DNA of 64,000 bases from an uncultured Oscillospiraceae bacterium. Its GTDB lineage: Bacteria; Bacillota; Clostridia; Oscillospirales; Ruminococcaceae. The stretch covers positions 1 through 64,000 of the forward strand of contig CAKSLI010000002.1 in the NCBI GenBank assembly GCA_934466475.1. The letters run 5' to 3'. A program made the position numbers and the translations under genes. The notes under the pieces were generated by a model. That model saw only the letters and a list, made by a program, of their open reading frames with translations, did not search any database and was not told the DNA's origin. Every line of letters starts with the position of its first letter. Position 1 is the stretch's first letter. This document shows, piece by piece, positions 52,622 to 62,368 of this stretch.

Positions 52622-53623
52622 ATGAAGCTCATTATCCAGATACCCTGCTACAATGAAGCAGAAACGCTTGACGTAACAATCCGCGACCTGCCGCGGCACA
52701 TAGACGGCATTGACGAGATCGAATACCTGATAATAAACGACGGCAGCACCGACAGGACCGTTGAGCGCGCAAAGGAGCTCGGCGTACACCATATCGTAAG
52801 CTTCGTGCACAACCGCGGTCTTGCAAAGGGCTTTATGGCAGGAATAGACGCCTGCCTGCGCCTCGGTGCGGATATAATCGTCAACACTGACGCCGACAAC
52901 CAGTACGCCGGCGCGGACATCGAAAAGCTCGTCCGCCCGCTGCTTGAGGGAAAGGCTACCATGGTCATCGGAAACCGCCGCACGGATTCCATTGAGCACT
53001 TCTCACCGCTGAAAAAGAAGCTCCAGAAGCTCGGCAGCGGAGTAGTCCGCAAGGCAAGCGGCACCGATGTCATAGATACTACCAGCGGCTTCCGCTCCTA
53101 CACAAGAGAGGCTGCGCTCAGGCTCAACGTGCTCTCCGACTACACCTACACCCTTGAGACCATAATCACCGCAGGCGCTGACCGCACCAAGATAATGTCC
53201 GTGGACATCGACACCAACCCGGAGCTGCGCAAAAGCCGCCTGTTCAAATCCATGTGGGGATACATCAAGCGCTCCAGCGGCACGATAATCCGCAACTATG
53301 TGATGAGAAAGCCGCTCAAGACCTTCCTCTCCATTGCCGGGATATTTGTCCTCGCGGCGCTGATACTCGGCGTGAGATTCATCGTTTATCTCTGCCTCGG
53401 CGAGGGCGGCGGACACATACAGTCCCTGGTGCTTATGGCGGTACTCGCTATCGTAGGCTTCCAGATAGGAATTTTCGGTCTTGTGGCGGACGCTATTTCC
53501 GGCTGCCGCAAGGTAATGGACGAGACGCTCTTCCATGTGAAGCGCATAGAGTACAACAACACAAACAGCAACTACTCAAACTACAATCTGTGCAGCTATT
53601 CTAAAGAGGAAATCAAGAAATAA
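52622..53623 (+). CDS. Family 2 glycosyltransferase (polyprenyl-phosphate sugar synthase-like)
   Basis: 333 residues: GT-A fold with IIQIPCYNEAETLD, NDGSTD and the metal-binding NTDADNQY; C-terminal two hydrophobic segments (about 238-258 and 272-295). This is the DPM1/GtrB-like arrangement that makes polyprenyl-phosphate sugars. ATG 52622 begins the conserved motif; RBS AAAGGAAG. Its stop overlaps the next start (TAATG), so it is coupled to the GT-C-like gene that follows. Confidence 0.88.
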   Translation: MKLIIQIPCYNEAETLDVTIRDLPRHIDGIDEIEYLIINDGSTDRTVERAKELGVHHIVSFVHNRGLAKGFMAGIDACLRLGADIIVNTDADNQYAGADIEKLVRPLLEGKATMVIGNRRTDSIEHFSPLKKKLQKLGSGVVRKASGTDVIDTTSGFRSYTREAALRLNVLSDYTYTLETIITAGADRTKIMSVDIDTNPELRKSRLFKSMWGYIKRSSGTIIRNYVMRKPLKTFLSIAGIFVLAALILGVRFIVYLCLGEGGGHIQSLVLMAVLAIVGFQIGIFGLVADAISGCRKVMDETLFHVKRIEYNNTNSNYSNYNLCSYSKEEIKK

Positions 53624-55542
53624 TGATACAGGTGCTGAAACGCTTCTACAATAATTTCGGCGACCGGGGAGTAATGTTCGTGATGTTCGCGGCGTTTGTC
53701 GTTGCACACTCCCTTATGGCGCTGTATATGGAGCTCCCCGCAGTAAACCCCGATGAAATAGGCACGGCGAGCGTTGCCGCATTCTATTCCGGCAGGGACT
53801 GGTCCGCGCTTATGGGACCTATAAGCTATTACTACGGCTATGTTCAGGCAATATTCTACGCGCCGCTGTTCATGCTGTTCAATAATCCATACGCACTGTA
53901 CAAGGCATGCCTTGTTATGAACGGCGTCATGGTGAGCCTTATCCCCGTGATAGCCTATCATGCGGCGCTGAAGCTCGGCGTTGAAAAGGTATGGCAGAGG
54001 CTCGCGGTCGCCATAAGCTGCGGCTGCTACATAACCTACATCGCGCACTCAAAATTCATCTGGAACGAATCAATATGCAGCCTGCTTCCGTGGGTCCTGC
54101 TGTGGGTGATGCTGATGTCCATGGACTGCGGAGCCAGGGAGGGCGCACGTATAGGCTGGTCCGTGACTGCGGGGATCCTTCTTGCAGTGTGCTACGGAGC
54201 GCACTCGCGGCTTATTGCAGTGGTCATCGCATTCGTGCTGACCGTGCTTATCGTGCGTATCTTCATGAACCGCAGGATATTCAATCTCCCGGTGTTTTTC
54301 CTGACCGGCATTGCCGCATTTATCGGGGAGCACTTCGCGCGCAGCGCCATACAGGCAGCCGTCTGGAACGGCAACGCCAGCGGAAACACAATGGAATCCG
54401 AATCGGGCAGAATAATGGGTCTCTTTGAGGAGGGCGGACTAGGCAGGTTCATATCCGCGCTTTTCGGACATCTCTACACCTTCGCGACCTCCACAGCCGG
54501 ATTCGGCGCACTTGCATTCGTTGTGTTCTTCCTGCTGATATTCGTCAGGATAGGCGAATGGCGCAAAAACCGCGGCGGCACAGTAATAGACGGCGTAAAG
54601 GTCTACGAGCCGCTGTCCATAAAGCACACATACAGCGCCCGCGTCACCACTGTCGGGATATACGCGTTTTTCGCCGTCGGCGGCTCAATGCTGCTTTCGG
54701 TGCTGTTCAAATTCAATTCCGGTCAGATAGGTCAGATAAAGGATCTGACCATGTTCGGGCGATACACTGATAATGTCGCACCGCTCGCGGTATTCCTGGT
54801 GCTGGTATATATGTTCCGCTATAAGCTGACGCTCAAAAACGTTGGCTGGGGCGCGATAGTCTACGCATATATATGCTTCGGATTCTTCACCGTTTCGTGG
54901 CAGATGCTGAGTGAGGCAAAGGGCTATCGCGAATCACCGATTCTCGGTCTTATGCCGTGGCGTATCGGAGAGGACTACACAAAGACCTTCACCCCGGAAA
55001 GCTTCATCATAATGACCTCCGTGACATTCACGGTGCTGGCGCTTATCGCCGTGTTCTCCGGCTGCGCCCGCAAAAACCTCACGAAGCTGGTTTCGGTGCT
55101 GAGCTGCGGACTGTTCATTTATACGGCGGTGTTCGCCGGAACGGTATATATCCCCGACAGGGCCGAGGAAAACGTCAGGAAGACAGAGCCGGCAAGGCTG
55201 GTCTCCACGCTGATATACGACGAGGCAGCCTCCCCGCTGATAGTTGCGTACAACATAGGATCGCGCAGCGCCGGACTGATACAGTTTCTGAACCTTAACA
55301 CCCGCGTGGCGCTGATACGCAAGGAAAAGAACATACCGGAAAACTGCATAATCATCGCAGACGAAGAAAATCAGCTCAGCTTCCCGCCGGACAGCTACGA
55401 CTATATCGGCACCGAGGGCGGGCTTTCAGTCTACGCCCGGGGCGAAACGGCGCGCGACTACATGAAGTACAAGCGCTCCGCGGACATCACGGAGCTTTCG
55501 GCGGAAAACGAAACTATCCAGCCGGAGGAGCTATCTCACTGA
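53623..55542 (+). CDS. GT-C-like membrane glycosyltransferase, copy 1
   Basis: 639 residues with about 11-12 hydrophobic segments. The first extracellular loop has NPDEIGTASVAAFYSG, the acidic D-E pair of GT-C enzymes that use lipid-linked sugars, and further on NESICSLLPW. A paralog of the next gene. It probably transfers sugar from polyprenyl phosphate (made by the GT2) to an outside acceptor. Starts 1 nt before the GT2 stop. Confidence 0.8.
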   Translation: MIQVLKRFYNNFGDRGVMFVMFAAFVVAHSLMALYMELPAVNPDEIGTASVAAFYSGRDWSALMGPISYYYGYVQAIFYAPLFMLFNNPYALYKACLVMNGVMVSLIPVIAYHAALKLGVEKVWQRLAVAISCGCYITYIAHSKFIWNESICSLLPWVLLWVMLMSMDCGAREGARIGWSVTAGILLAVCYGAHSRLIAVVIAFVLTVLIVRIFMNRRIFNLPVFFLTGIAAFIGEHFARSAIQAAVWNGNASGNTMESESGRIMGLFEEGGLGRFISALFGHLYTFATSTAGFGALAFVVFFLLIFVRIGEWRKNRGGTVIDGVKVYEPLSIKHTYSARVTTVGIYAFFAVGGSMLLSVLFKFNSGQIGQIKDLTMFGRYTDNVAPLAVFLVLVYMFRYKLTLKNVGWGAIVYAYICFGFFTVSWQMLSEAKGYRESPILGLMPWRIGEDYTKTFTPESFIIMTSVTFTVLALIAVFSGCARKNLTKLVSVLSCGLFIYTAVFAGTVYIPDRAEENVRKTEPARLVSTLIYDEAASPLIVAYNIGSRSAGLIQFLNLNTRVALIRKEKNIPENCIIIADEENQLSFPPDSYDYIGTEGGLSVYARGETARDYMKYKRSADITELSAENETIQPEELSH

Positions 55543-55557
55543 CAGGAGGTCTGAATC

Positions 55558-57945
55558 ATGTCTGAAGATATCATAGATAACATTCCGGAGCCGGTACAGG
55601 AGCCTAAAGCCCCGGAAGCCGCTCCCGCAAAGAAAAAAAGCATAGTCCTGAACGACTGGTTCATCATGCTGGCGCTGTATGTCGTGACGCTCGTTCTGCA
55701 CATACTCATGACGCAGGTCACGTCAATGTTCAACCTTACGCCGGATGAATACGCGGTCACTGCCGTGGCAGCCTGGTTCAACGGCTACGACTGGTCTCCG
55801 ACTGTTTCCGCCGGCGGATATTACGGCTATTTCCAGAGCCTGCTGTACATCCCGGTTTTCAAAATGTTCAGCGACCCGTGGACGCAGTACCGCGCAATGA
55901 TAATCGAAAACGGCATTATAATGAGCTTTGCGCCGGTAATAGTATACTATCTCTCACGCCGCTGGTTTAACGTGCGGAAGCTCTCCAGCACTTTTATCGC
56001 CGTCATCTGCGGGCTTTATCCCTGCTATATGCTGCTCACAAAATACACCTGGAATGAAACGCTGTGCTGTATTCTTCCGTGGGTATTTGCGCTGCTGATG
56101 TACAAGTCGCTGAAAAGCCACAAGGACGCCTCGCACAGTGCAAGAGCAGTGTTCATGCAGCAGCTCTGGGCTGTCCTCGCTGGACTCACGCTCATCGCCT
56201 CATACGCCACCCACGGCAGAATGCTGGCGCTTGTCGCCGCGGGAGCCGTGCTGGAGCTCGTGGTGCTCATATCCATGCGCCGCAGGCTGTTCTCGCTTAT
56301 CGGATTCTACGGCTCTATGATACTCGGTTTCTTCGGAGACAGGGCGCTCAAGAAGTTCTTCCAGTCGGTGCTGTGGCTCAAGGACGGCTCCGGAAAGGCT
56401 TCCGTGAACACCATTGAGAACATGTTCGGCCGTCTCGGCGGTATTGATTCTGAAAAGCTCATGCACTTCCCGCAGACCCTAGCAGGGCATTTCTTCTACT
56501 TTATAAGCTCCACCTGGGGCTTCGGCGCTATCTGCATGGTGCTGATAATCTCCGGAATCATAATGTACTACGTTTCCCGGAACCGCGCAAAAAAAGGCTT
56601 TTCCGTGGAGCTTTCTGACTCCGGCAGGGCAAAGACCTACATCAGCAGCAATCTTGCGATATTCTGCTGGTACGCCCTGCTCGCCATGGGCGCGATATTC
56701 GTTGTCAGCGTGGCGTTCAAAGCTACCTCGACTGTATACGACACCCGCGCGGATACCACTATATTCGGACGCTATATCGAAACCTTCTTCCCCCTCGCTA
56801 TCTTCCCTGCGCTGATAATGATATACCGCAGGCGCTTCACGGCGGCTCACTGCATAGCCTCGCTGTTCACCGCGGCAGGAATATTCCTGCTGACGGAGTG
56901 GCTGACGGTGCCGGTGGTCGTAGGCGACGGCGAGACCACAAAGAGCATCGTAGGAGCAATGATCCTCGGCATAACTCCGCTGCGCATAGGCGAGGGACTG
57001 AAGGACCCGTTCACGGCGCAGACCTTCTTCAAGATAATCGCAGTAGTGACTGTGCTCCTGCTGGCTGTGCTGATAGTCCGCCTGATAAAGAAAAAGGGCG
57101 AATCAATGTTCAACTGCATAGCTATCCCGCTGGCGGCACTGCTGATGTACACCTCGCTCTACTGCTTTGACGGCTACACCATCGAGCAGGGAAAAAACGC
57201 GCAGTACGGCGCTGATTATGTCAGCGAAGCCCTTGATATGATAAAGGACTGCGAATACAACGATGTCGCCGCGTTCTCCCTGAAGCCGGAGCGCTACGTC
57301 AAGGCGCAGTTCCTGTATCCGGACATGACGATACGCGTTGCCTCCACCATGAAAAAGCTGAGCGCCCTCGAAAAGCGCCCGGATTTCATCATTTCAGACC
57401 GCGAAGACAACCTAAACATCTGGATAAACGATGTTTACCTCGTGGGAGATATCAACCACAACATCCACCTCTACGCCTGCTCGAACAACGCCCAAAAATG
57501 GTGCCGCGACCAGGGTCTGACCCTGACGGAGCCGGGCTCCATAGAGTACACCGGCGAAAATATCCCGGCGACAAACTCCGTAAGCAAGAGCACTGACGGC
57601 GCAATGCTGCCCGAGGGCTCGGCAGTGTACACGAATTACTTCGTGCTGTATGCTTCCGGGAACTACACCGCGACAGTACGCGGCGACGATGTTGACAAGC
57701 TTTCCGTTGCGCTCACCTCCGACAAAAAGGCAAACAACATAAACTACGAGGTACTTTCCTCCGACAGCGGGGAGACTGTCATCAGCTTCTCCGTTTCAAA
57801 GGCAAAGACCGAGAATGTTCAGCTGAAGCTCACCAACAAGAGCGGCTCCGCAGTGACAGTATCCGGGCTGTCCATCGAGCGCGTGAACAAAGCTCCTCTG
57901 GCGACCCTGCCGGGCGTTTCCGGACTTACGGTCAACATCTCCTGA
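55558..57945 (+). CDS. GT-C-like membrane glycosyltransferase, copy 2
   Basis: 795 residues. The membrane half is like copy 1: TPDEYAVTAVAAWFNGYDW and NETLCCILPW at matching places, and later FGRYIETFFPL like FGRYTDNVAPL. The C-terminal 300 residues are a largely extracytoplasmic part with beta-type patterns, missing from copy 1. RBS GGAGG. Tandem duplication followed by divergence. Confidence 0.8.
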   Translation: MSEDIIDNIPEPVQEPKAPEAAPAKKKSIVLNDWFIMLALYVVTLVLHILMTQVTSMFNLTPDEYAVTAVAAWFNGYDWSPTVSAGGYYGYFQSLLYIPVFKMFSDPWTQYRAMIIENGIIMSFAPVIVYYLSRRWFNVRKLSSTFIAVICGLYPCYMLLTKYTWNETLCCILPWVFALLMYKSLKSHKDASHSARAVFMQQLWAVLAGLTLIASYATHGRMLALVAAGAVLELVVLISMRRRLFSLIGFYGSMILGFFGDRALKKFFQSVLWLKDGSGKASVNTIENMFGRLGGIDSEKLMHFPQTLAGHFFYFISSTWGFGAICMVLIISGIIMYYVSRNRAKKGFSVELSDSGRAKTYISSNLAIFCWYALLAMGAIFVVSVAFKATSTVYDTRADTTIFGRYIETFFPLAIFPALIMIYRRRFTAAHCIASLFTAAGIFLLTEWLTVPVVVGDGETTKSIVGAMILGITPLRIGEGLKDPFTAQTFFKIIAVVTVLLLAVLIVRLIKKKGESMFNCIAIPLAALLMYTSLYCFDGYTIEQGKNAQYGADYVSEALDMIKDCEYNDVAAFSLKPERYVKAQFLYPDMTIRVASTMKKLSALEKRPDFIISDREDNLNIWINDVYLVGDINHNIHLYACSNNAQKWCRDQGLTLTEPGSIEYTGENIPATNSVSKSTDGAMLPEGSAVYTNYFVLYASGNYTATVRGDDVDKLSVALTSDKKANNINYEVLSSDSGETVISFSVSKAKTENVQLKLTNKSGSAVTVSGLSIERVNKAPLATLPGVSGLTVNIS

Positions 57946-57946
57946 T

Positions 57947-59305
57947 ATGCCTGTAATACGCAGACAGGCAAAACCGATGCAGCCCGCCCGGACGCTCTGC
58001 CTCGGATTCCTGATAATCATTCTGGCGGGAGCGCTGCTGCTGTTCCTGCCGTTCGCCTCAAAGCGCGCCGGGAGCACGCCGTTCTTCGACTGCCTTTTTA
58101 CCGCAGTGTCTGCGACCTGCGTTACCGGTCTCATCACCGTTGATACGTTCAGCAACTGGACGATATTCGGTCAGGCGGTGATAATGCTTCTTATCCAGAT
58201 AGGCGGATTGGGGTTCGTCACGATAATCACGTTCTTCAACGTTGCCGCCGGCAAAAAGCTGGGATTCCGCACCGTTGCAAACGCCTCGGACGGTCTGACA
58301 GAAAGCACCTTCCAGGGCGGACGGCGCATTTTCATCAGCATTATGAAGTACTCCCTGATAATCGAGGGGATCGGCGCGGTTCTGCTGAGTATCGCGTTCG
58401 TGCCGCAGCACGGCGGCTTCGGCGTGTGGATGGGCGTGTTCACCAGCGTGACCGCATTCTGCAACGCGGGCTTCGACCTGTGCGGAATAGAGGGCGCATT
58501 CTCCAGCCTGACGAATCACCAGGGCGACCCGCTGGTGCTCATCACCGTGGCTCTGCTTATAATGATAGGAGGTCTTGGATTCATCGTCTGGGAAAACTTC
58601 CTGAACCTCCGGAAAGTGAAAAAGCTCAGCCTGCACACCAAATGCGTGCTGATAATGACGGCTCTGCTGACTGTCGGCGGAACGATGCTATACCTGTTCG
58701 CGGAGTGGGACAATCCCGCGACCCTCGGCAATATGGGCTTCGGAGAAAAGCTGCTGAACGCGTTCTTCTCCAGCGTGACCGCCCGTACAGCCGGGTACAA
58801 CTCCATTCCCATGGACGGAATGTCGGATTTCACGCTGCTTGGCAGCTGCATACTCATGTTCATCGGAGCCTGCCCAGCCTCCACGGGCGGCGGTATCAAG
58901 GCAACCACACTGCTTGTGCTGATTATGACAGTGGTGTCCTATCTCCGCAGCAAGAACGATGTTGAGATACTACATCACAAGATAGACAAGCTGGCGGTCT
59001 ACCGCACGCTGACCGTGACTATACTTTCACTGACGGCTGTGATAATCTGCTTCTCGGTGCTGTATTTCACGCTCCCGGACGAAGTGAGCGGCGTCAGCTG
59101 CCTGTTTGAAGCGGTTTCCGCGTTCTCAACCGCTGGTCTATCCGTGGGAGTGACCGCGTTATCCGGCACCGCCGGTAAGATCCTGCTTATGGTAACAATG
59201 TATATCGGCAGGGTCGGACCGGTTTCGCTTGTGCTGTCAATGCTGATGAATGCCTCTAAAAGAAAGAACCTTGTCGTGCCCGAGGGTCAGATAATCGTCG
59301 GGTAA
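57947..59305 (+). CDS. ktrB: Potassium uptake protein, TrkH/KtrB family
   Basis: 452 residues with four membrane-pore-membrane repeats and selectivity loops TAVSATCVTGL, TAFCNAGFDL, TARTAGYNS and SAFSTAGLSVG. It is the membrane part of a K+ uptake system; the regulatory KtrA/TrkA partner is not in this window. Starts 1 nt after the preceding stop. Confidence 0.95.
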   Translation: MPVIRRQAKPMQPARTLCLGFLIIILAGALLLFLPFASKRAGSTPFFDCLFTAVSATCVTGLITVDTFSNWTIFGQAVIMLLIQIGGLGFVTIITFFNVAAGKKLGFRTVANASDGLTESTFQGGRRIFISIMKYSLIIEGIGAVLLSIAFVPQHGGFGVWMGVFTSVTAFCNAGFDLCGIEGAFSSLTNHQGDPLVLITVALLIMIGGLGFIVWENFLNLRKVKKLSLHTKCVLIMTALLTVGGTMLYLFAEWDNPATLGNMGFGEKLLNAFFSSVTARTAGYNSIPMDGMSDFTLLGSCILMFIGACPASTGGGIKATTLLVLIMTVVSYLRSKNDVEILHHKIDKLAVYRTLTVTILSLTAVIICFSVLYFTLPDEVSGVSCLFEAVSAFSTAGLSVGVTALSGTAGKILLMVTMYIGRVGPVSLVLSMLMNASKRKNLVVPEGQIIVG

Positions 59306-59329
59306 GGCTGAAAGGAATCGGTATATTAT

Positions 59330-60040
59330 ATGGAACCAGAAATATTCTCCCTAGGTCCGCTGACGATGTACGTCTCGCAGGATCACCGCTTCGGCACGGA
59401 CGCTTTCCTGCTCGCCTACTACGCCAACGTAAAACCGGACAGCGTTGTGTGCGACCTGTGCACCGGCTGTGGCATAATCCCGCTGATATTCTGCAAGAAC
59501 GTGAAGCCGCGCCTGATCTACGCAGTGGATATCCAGCCGGAGGCGATAGATCTGCTGAAAATGTCCGTGGAGAAAAACGGACTCCAGAACAATCTCCAGC
59601 CCATTCTCGGCGACCTGCGGGAGCTCGACCAGTCGCAGATATGCTTCGAGACCGTGGATATCGTCACCGTCAATCCGCCCTATATGACCAGCGGCTCCGG
59701 ATTTGAAAAGCTCGCAAAGCCGCAGGCTATCGCCCGGCACGAGCTGATGTGCACAGTCGATGACGTGTGCCGCGCCGCCGGAAAACTTCTGAAATACGGC
59801 GGTCTGCTGAGAATGTGCCACCGCCCCGAGCGCCTTTCGGACGTGATAAACTCCATGCGCGACAATAAAATAGAGCCGAAGAGCATAACATTCGTGTTCA
59901 ACAGCATTCTCGACAAGCCGTGGCTGTTCCTCATAACCGGAAAAAAGGGCGCAAAATCCGGAATGATCGTTGAGAAGCCCATGATACTTCGCAACGATGA
60001 CAAATCCTATACGGAGGAGTACACAAGACTTTATGACTGA
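59330..60040 (+). CDS. tRNA1(Val) adenine-N6 methyltransferase-like protein
   Basis: 236 residues: SAM-binding CDLCTGCGIIPL and catalytic NPPY (VNPPYMTSGSG), starting MEPEIFSLGPLTMYVSQDHRFGTDAFLLA, typical of the TrmN6/YfiC group that methylates A37 of tRNA-Val. Overlaps rsmI by 8 nt, a gene pair common in Firmicutes. Confidence 0.9.
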   Translation: MEPEIFSLGPLTMYVSQDHRFGTDAFLLAYYANVKPDSVVCDLCTGCGIIPLIFCKNVKPRLIYAVDIQPEAIDLLKMSVEKNGLQNNLQPILGDLRELDQSQICFETVDIVTVNPPYMTSGSGFEKLAKPQAIARHELMCTVDDVCRAAGKLLKYGGLLRMCHRPERLSDVINSMRDNKIEPKSITFVFNSILDKPWLFLITGKKGAKSGMIVEKPMILRNDDKSYTEEYTRLYD

Positions 60041-60869
60041 CGCAGGAAAGCTGTACGTTGTGGGTACGCCTATCGGCAATCTCTCGGACTTCTCCCCGCG
60101 CGGGATAGAAACGCTGGAAAGCGTGGACTACATCGCCGCCGAGGACACCCGGGTAACGCTCCGGCTGCTCACCCACTTCGGAATAAAAAAGCCGCTGCTG
60201 AGCTACTACAAGCCCCACGAAGCGGAAAAAAGCGCCCGGATACTGGAGCTCCTGCACGACGGGAACTCCGTTGCGCTGGTAAGCGACGCAGGAATGCCGT
60301 GCATTTCCGACCCGGGAGTGTACCTCGTCCAGCGCTGCTATGAGCAGGGCGTCCCGGTGGAATCCGTCCCCTGCTGCAACGCCGCGATAGCCGCAGTCGC
60401 GATAAGCGGCATAGATACCGCGCGCTTTGCATTCGAGGGGTTCCTGCCGGTGAACAAAAAGGAACGCCAGGAGCGACTGGCAGATACCGCGAAGCTCCCG
60501 CACACGCTGATATACTACGAGGCTCCGCACAAGCTGCGGCAGACCCTCGCAGACCTCGCGAAATCGCTCGGCGGGGGGCGCAATGCCGCGCTCTGCCGGG
60601 AGCTCACCAAGCTCCACGAAGAGGTGATACGCGGCACCCTTGACGAGCTGAACGCCCTCTACGAGCAGACGGAGCCCCGCGGGGAATACGTCATCGTCAT
60701 TGAGGGAGCCGCTCCCGAGCAGGCCGAGGGAATGTCCCTTGAACAGGCGGCAGAGCTCGCACGCGGCTACGCGGACGGCGGAATGAAGCTCTCGGAAGCC
60801 TGCAAGACCGCCGCCCAGGCGGCAGGAGTTTCCCGCAAGGAATTGTATAAATTACTTTCAGGCGAATAA
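60033..60869 (+). CDS. rsmI: 16S rRNA (cytidine-2'-O) methyltransferase RsmI
   Basis: 278 residues: GKLYVVGTPIGNLSDFSPRG at the N-terminus, AAEDTR, SDAGMPCISDPG and the C-terminal KELYKLL. It methylates C1402 in the ribosome decoding centre. ATG 60033 begins the family start; an upstream in-frame ATG (59997) lies inside the previous gene. Confidence 0.95.
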   Translation: MTDAGKLYVVGTPIGNLSDFSPRGIETLESVDYIAAEDTRVTLRLLTHFGIKKPLLSYYKPHEAEKSARILELLHDGNSVALVSDAGMPCISDPGVYLVQRCYEQGVPVESVPCCNAAIAAVAISGIDTARFAFEGFLPVNKKERQERLADTAKLPHTLIYYEAPHKLRQTLADLAKSLGGGRNAALCRELTKLHEEVIRGTLDELNALYEQTEPRGEYVIVIEGAAPEQAEGMSLEQAAELARGYADGGMKLSEACKTAAQAAGVSRKELYKLLSGE

Positions 60870-60901
60870 CGACACTTTATTACAGAAAGGAACGTAATTC
60901 T

Positions 60902-61081
60902 ATGAAAACCATTCACGAAAGAGTACAGAAGAAGATAGGTCCGACCGCAAAGGTGGTCATTCCGATAATCAGCGCAGTTATCGTTGTGGCAGGCGCAGTT
61001 GCGTACATCTGCCTCAAGCTCGCTGACGAAATGCGCTACAACGAGAAGTGGAAGGACTATGACGAATGCGGCTTGCACTGA
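60902..61081 (+). CDS. Tiny single-pass membrane protein
   Basis: 59 residues, starts MKTIHERVQKKIGPTAKVV, one transmembrane helix (about 18-42), charged tail. RBS GAAAGGA 10 nt upstream. Overlaps folC by 16 nt, so it is translated with it. No known family. Confidence 0.65.
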   Translation: MKTIHERVQKKIGPTAKVVIPIISAVIVVAGAVAYICLKLADEMRYNEKWKDYDECGLH

Positions 61082-62334
61082 ATGCTGACTGCGGGCAGAT
61101 TGAGGAATTCCTAGGGCAGTATTCGCACTTCGGCGCGCCGGTAACGGATCTGTCCAGATTCGCGGGGCTCTGCCATGCGCTGGGCGACCCGCAGGACAGG
61201 CTGAAGTATATCCACATCGTCGGCACCAACGGCAAGGGCTCCGTGGCGGAATTCTGCGCGGCTTCGCTGACAGCGGCGGGATTCATCGCGGGGAAATTCA
61301 CCTCTCCGTATGTCCGCAGCGTGTGCGAGCGTATCTCCATAGGCTACCCGGACGGGCTTTTCGAGATATCCTGTGCCGACCTCTCACGCCTGCTGAATAC
61401 CGCAGCAGACGCCGCTGACAGATTCCCGGAGCTGGAATTCTCGCAGTTTGAGATACTCAACGCGGCTGCTTTCCTGTACTATGCGGAAAAGCGCGTGGAC
61501 TACGTTGTGCTTGAAGCCGGGATAGGCGGCACGCTGGACTCCACAAACGTGATAAAACAGCCGGAATGCGCCGTGATCACCTCCATAGGACTTGACCACA
61601 CGAAGATACTCGGCGGCACCGTGGAGGAGATAGCCCGCTCAAAATGCGGCGTTATCAAGGGCGGAAAGGCTGTTGCAGCCTACGGCATACCAGACGGCGC
61701 AATGGACGTGATACGCAGCCGGTGCAGCTCCGTGGGGGCTGAGCTTATCGTCCCGGAAATGGACAGCGTAGAGCTCTTGGATAAGCCCGGGCTGTCGGGA
61801 AGCAGATTTGTCTACAAGGGTCAGGAATACCGACTGCACCTGGGCGGAGCCTATCAGGTCGGCAACGCGCTGACCGCGATAGAGGCTCTCACGGCTGTCG
61901 GCATAGCTCCGGAGCATATAGCAATGGGATTAGGACGCGCCCGGATTCCCGCCAGAATGGAGCTTTTCCCGGGGAATATTCTGCTTGACGGCGGGCACAA
62001 CCCGCAGGCGGCACAGGCGGTGCGCTCCGCGCTGGAGGGTTCCGGATTCACGCACAGGACCGCGTTCATCGGCATGATGAACACCAAGGACTACCGCTCG
62101 TTTCTGGACGTAATACTCCCCTGCTTTGATAAGGTGTTTTTCTGCGATGGATTCTCAGACGGGGACGTTCCGGCAGAGGAGCTCAGGCAGGCGGCGGGGA
62201 TCGCCGCAGAGGTTCTCCACGACCCGCATGCGGCGCTGAAATACGCGCGCTCCCTATCCGCAGATCCGCAGAGGCTCTGCTATTTCGGAGGTTCGTTCTA
62301 TTTCGCAGCGGCGGTAAGAAAGTATCTTGTATAA
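61066..62334 (+). CDS. folC: Folylpolyglutamate synthase/dihydrofolate synthase
   Basis: 422 residues: P-loop GTNGKGSVAEF, LEAGIGGTLDSTN and DHTKILGGT, the Mur-ligase-type pattern of FolC. It adds glutamate to folates. ATG 61066 lies inside the preceding small gene; no later in-frame ATG fits before the conserved region. Confidence 0.93.
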   Translation: MRLALNADCGQIEEFLGQYSHFGAPVTDLSRFAGLCHALGDPQDRLKYIHIVGTNGKGSVAEFCAASLTAAGFIAGKFTSPYVRSVCERISIGYPDGLFEISCADLSRLLNTAADAADRFPELEFSQFEILNAAAFLYYAEKRVDYVVLEAGIGGTLDSTNVIKQPECAVITSIGLDHTKILGGTVEEIARSKCGVIKGGKAVAAYGIPDGAMDVIRSRCSSVGAELIVPEMDSVELLDKPGLSGSRFVYKGQEYRLHLGGAYQVGNALTAIEALTAVGIAPEHIAMGLGRARIPARMELFPGNILLDGGHNPQAAQAVRSALEGSGFTHRTAFIGMMNTKDYRSFLDVILPCFDKVFFCDGFSDGDVPAEELRQAAGIAAEVLHDPHAALKYARSLSADPQRLCYFGGSFYFAAAVRKYLV

Positions 62335-62338
62335 CAAT

Positions 62339-62362
62339 AAGGGAGAGCAGGCGCTCTCCCTT
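62339..62362. terminator. Bidirectional terminator between folC and pullulanase
   Basis: Perfect stem AAGGGAGAGC / GCTCTCCCTT, loop AGGC, with a T-rich run on the + side. Confidence 0.8.
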
Positions 62363-62368
62363 TTGATT

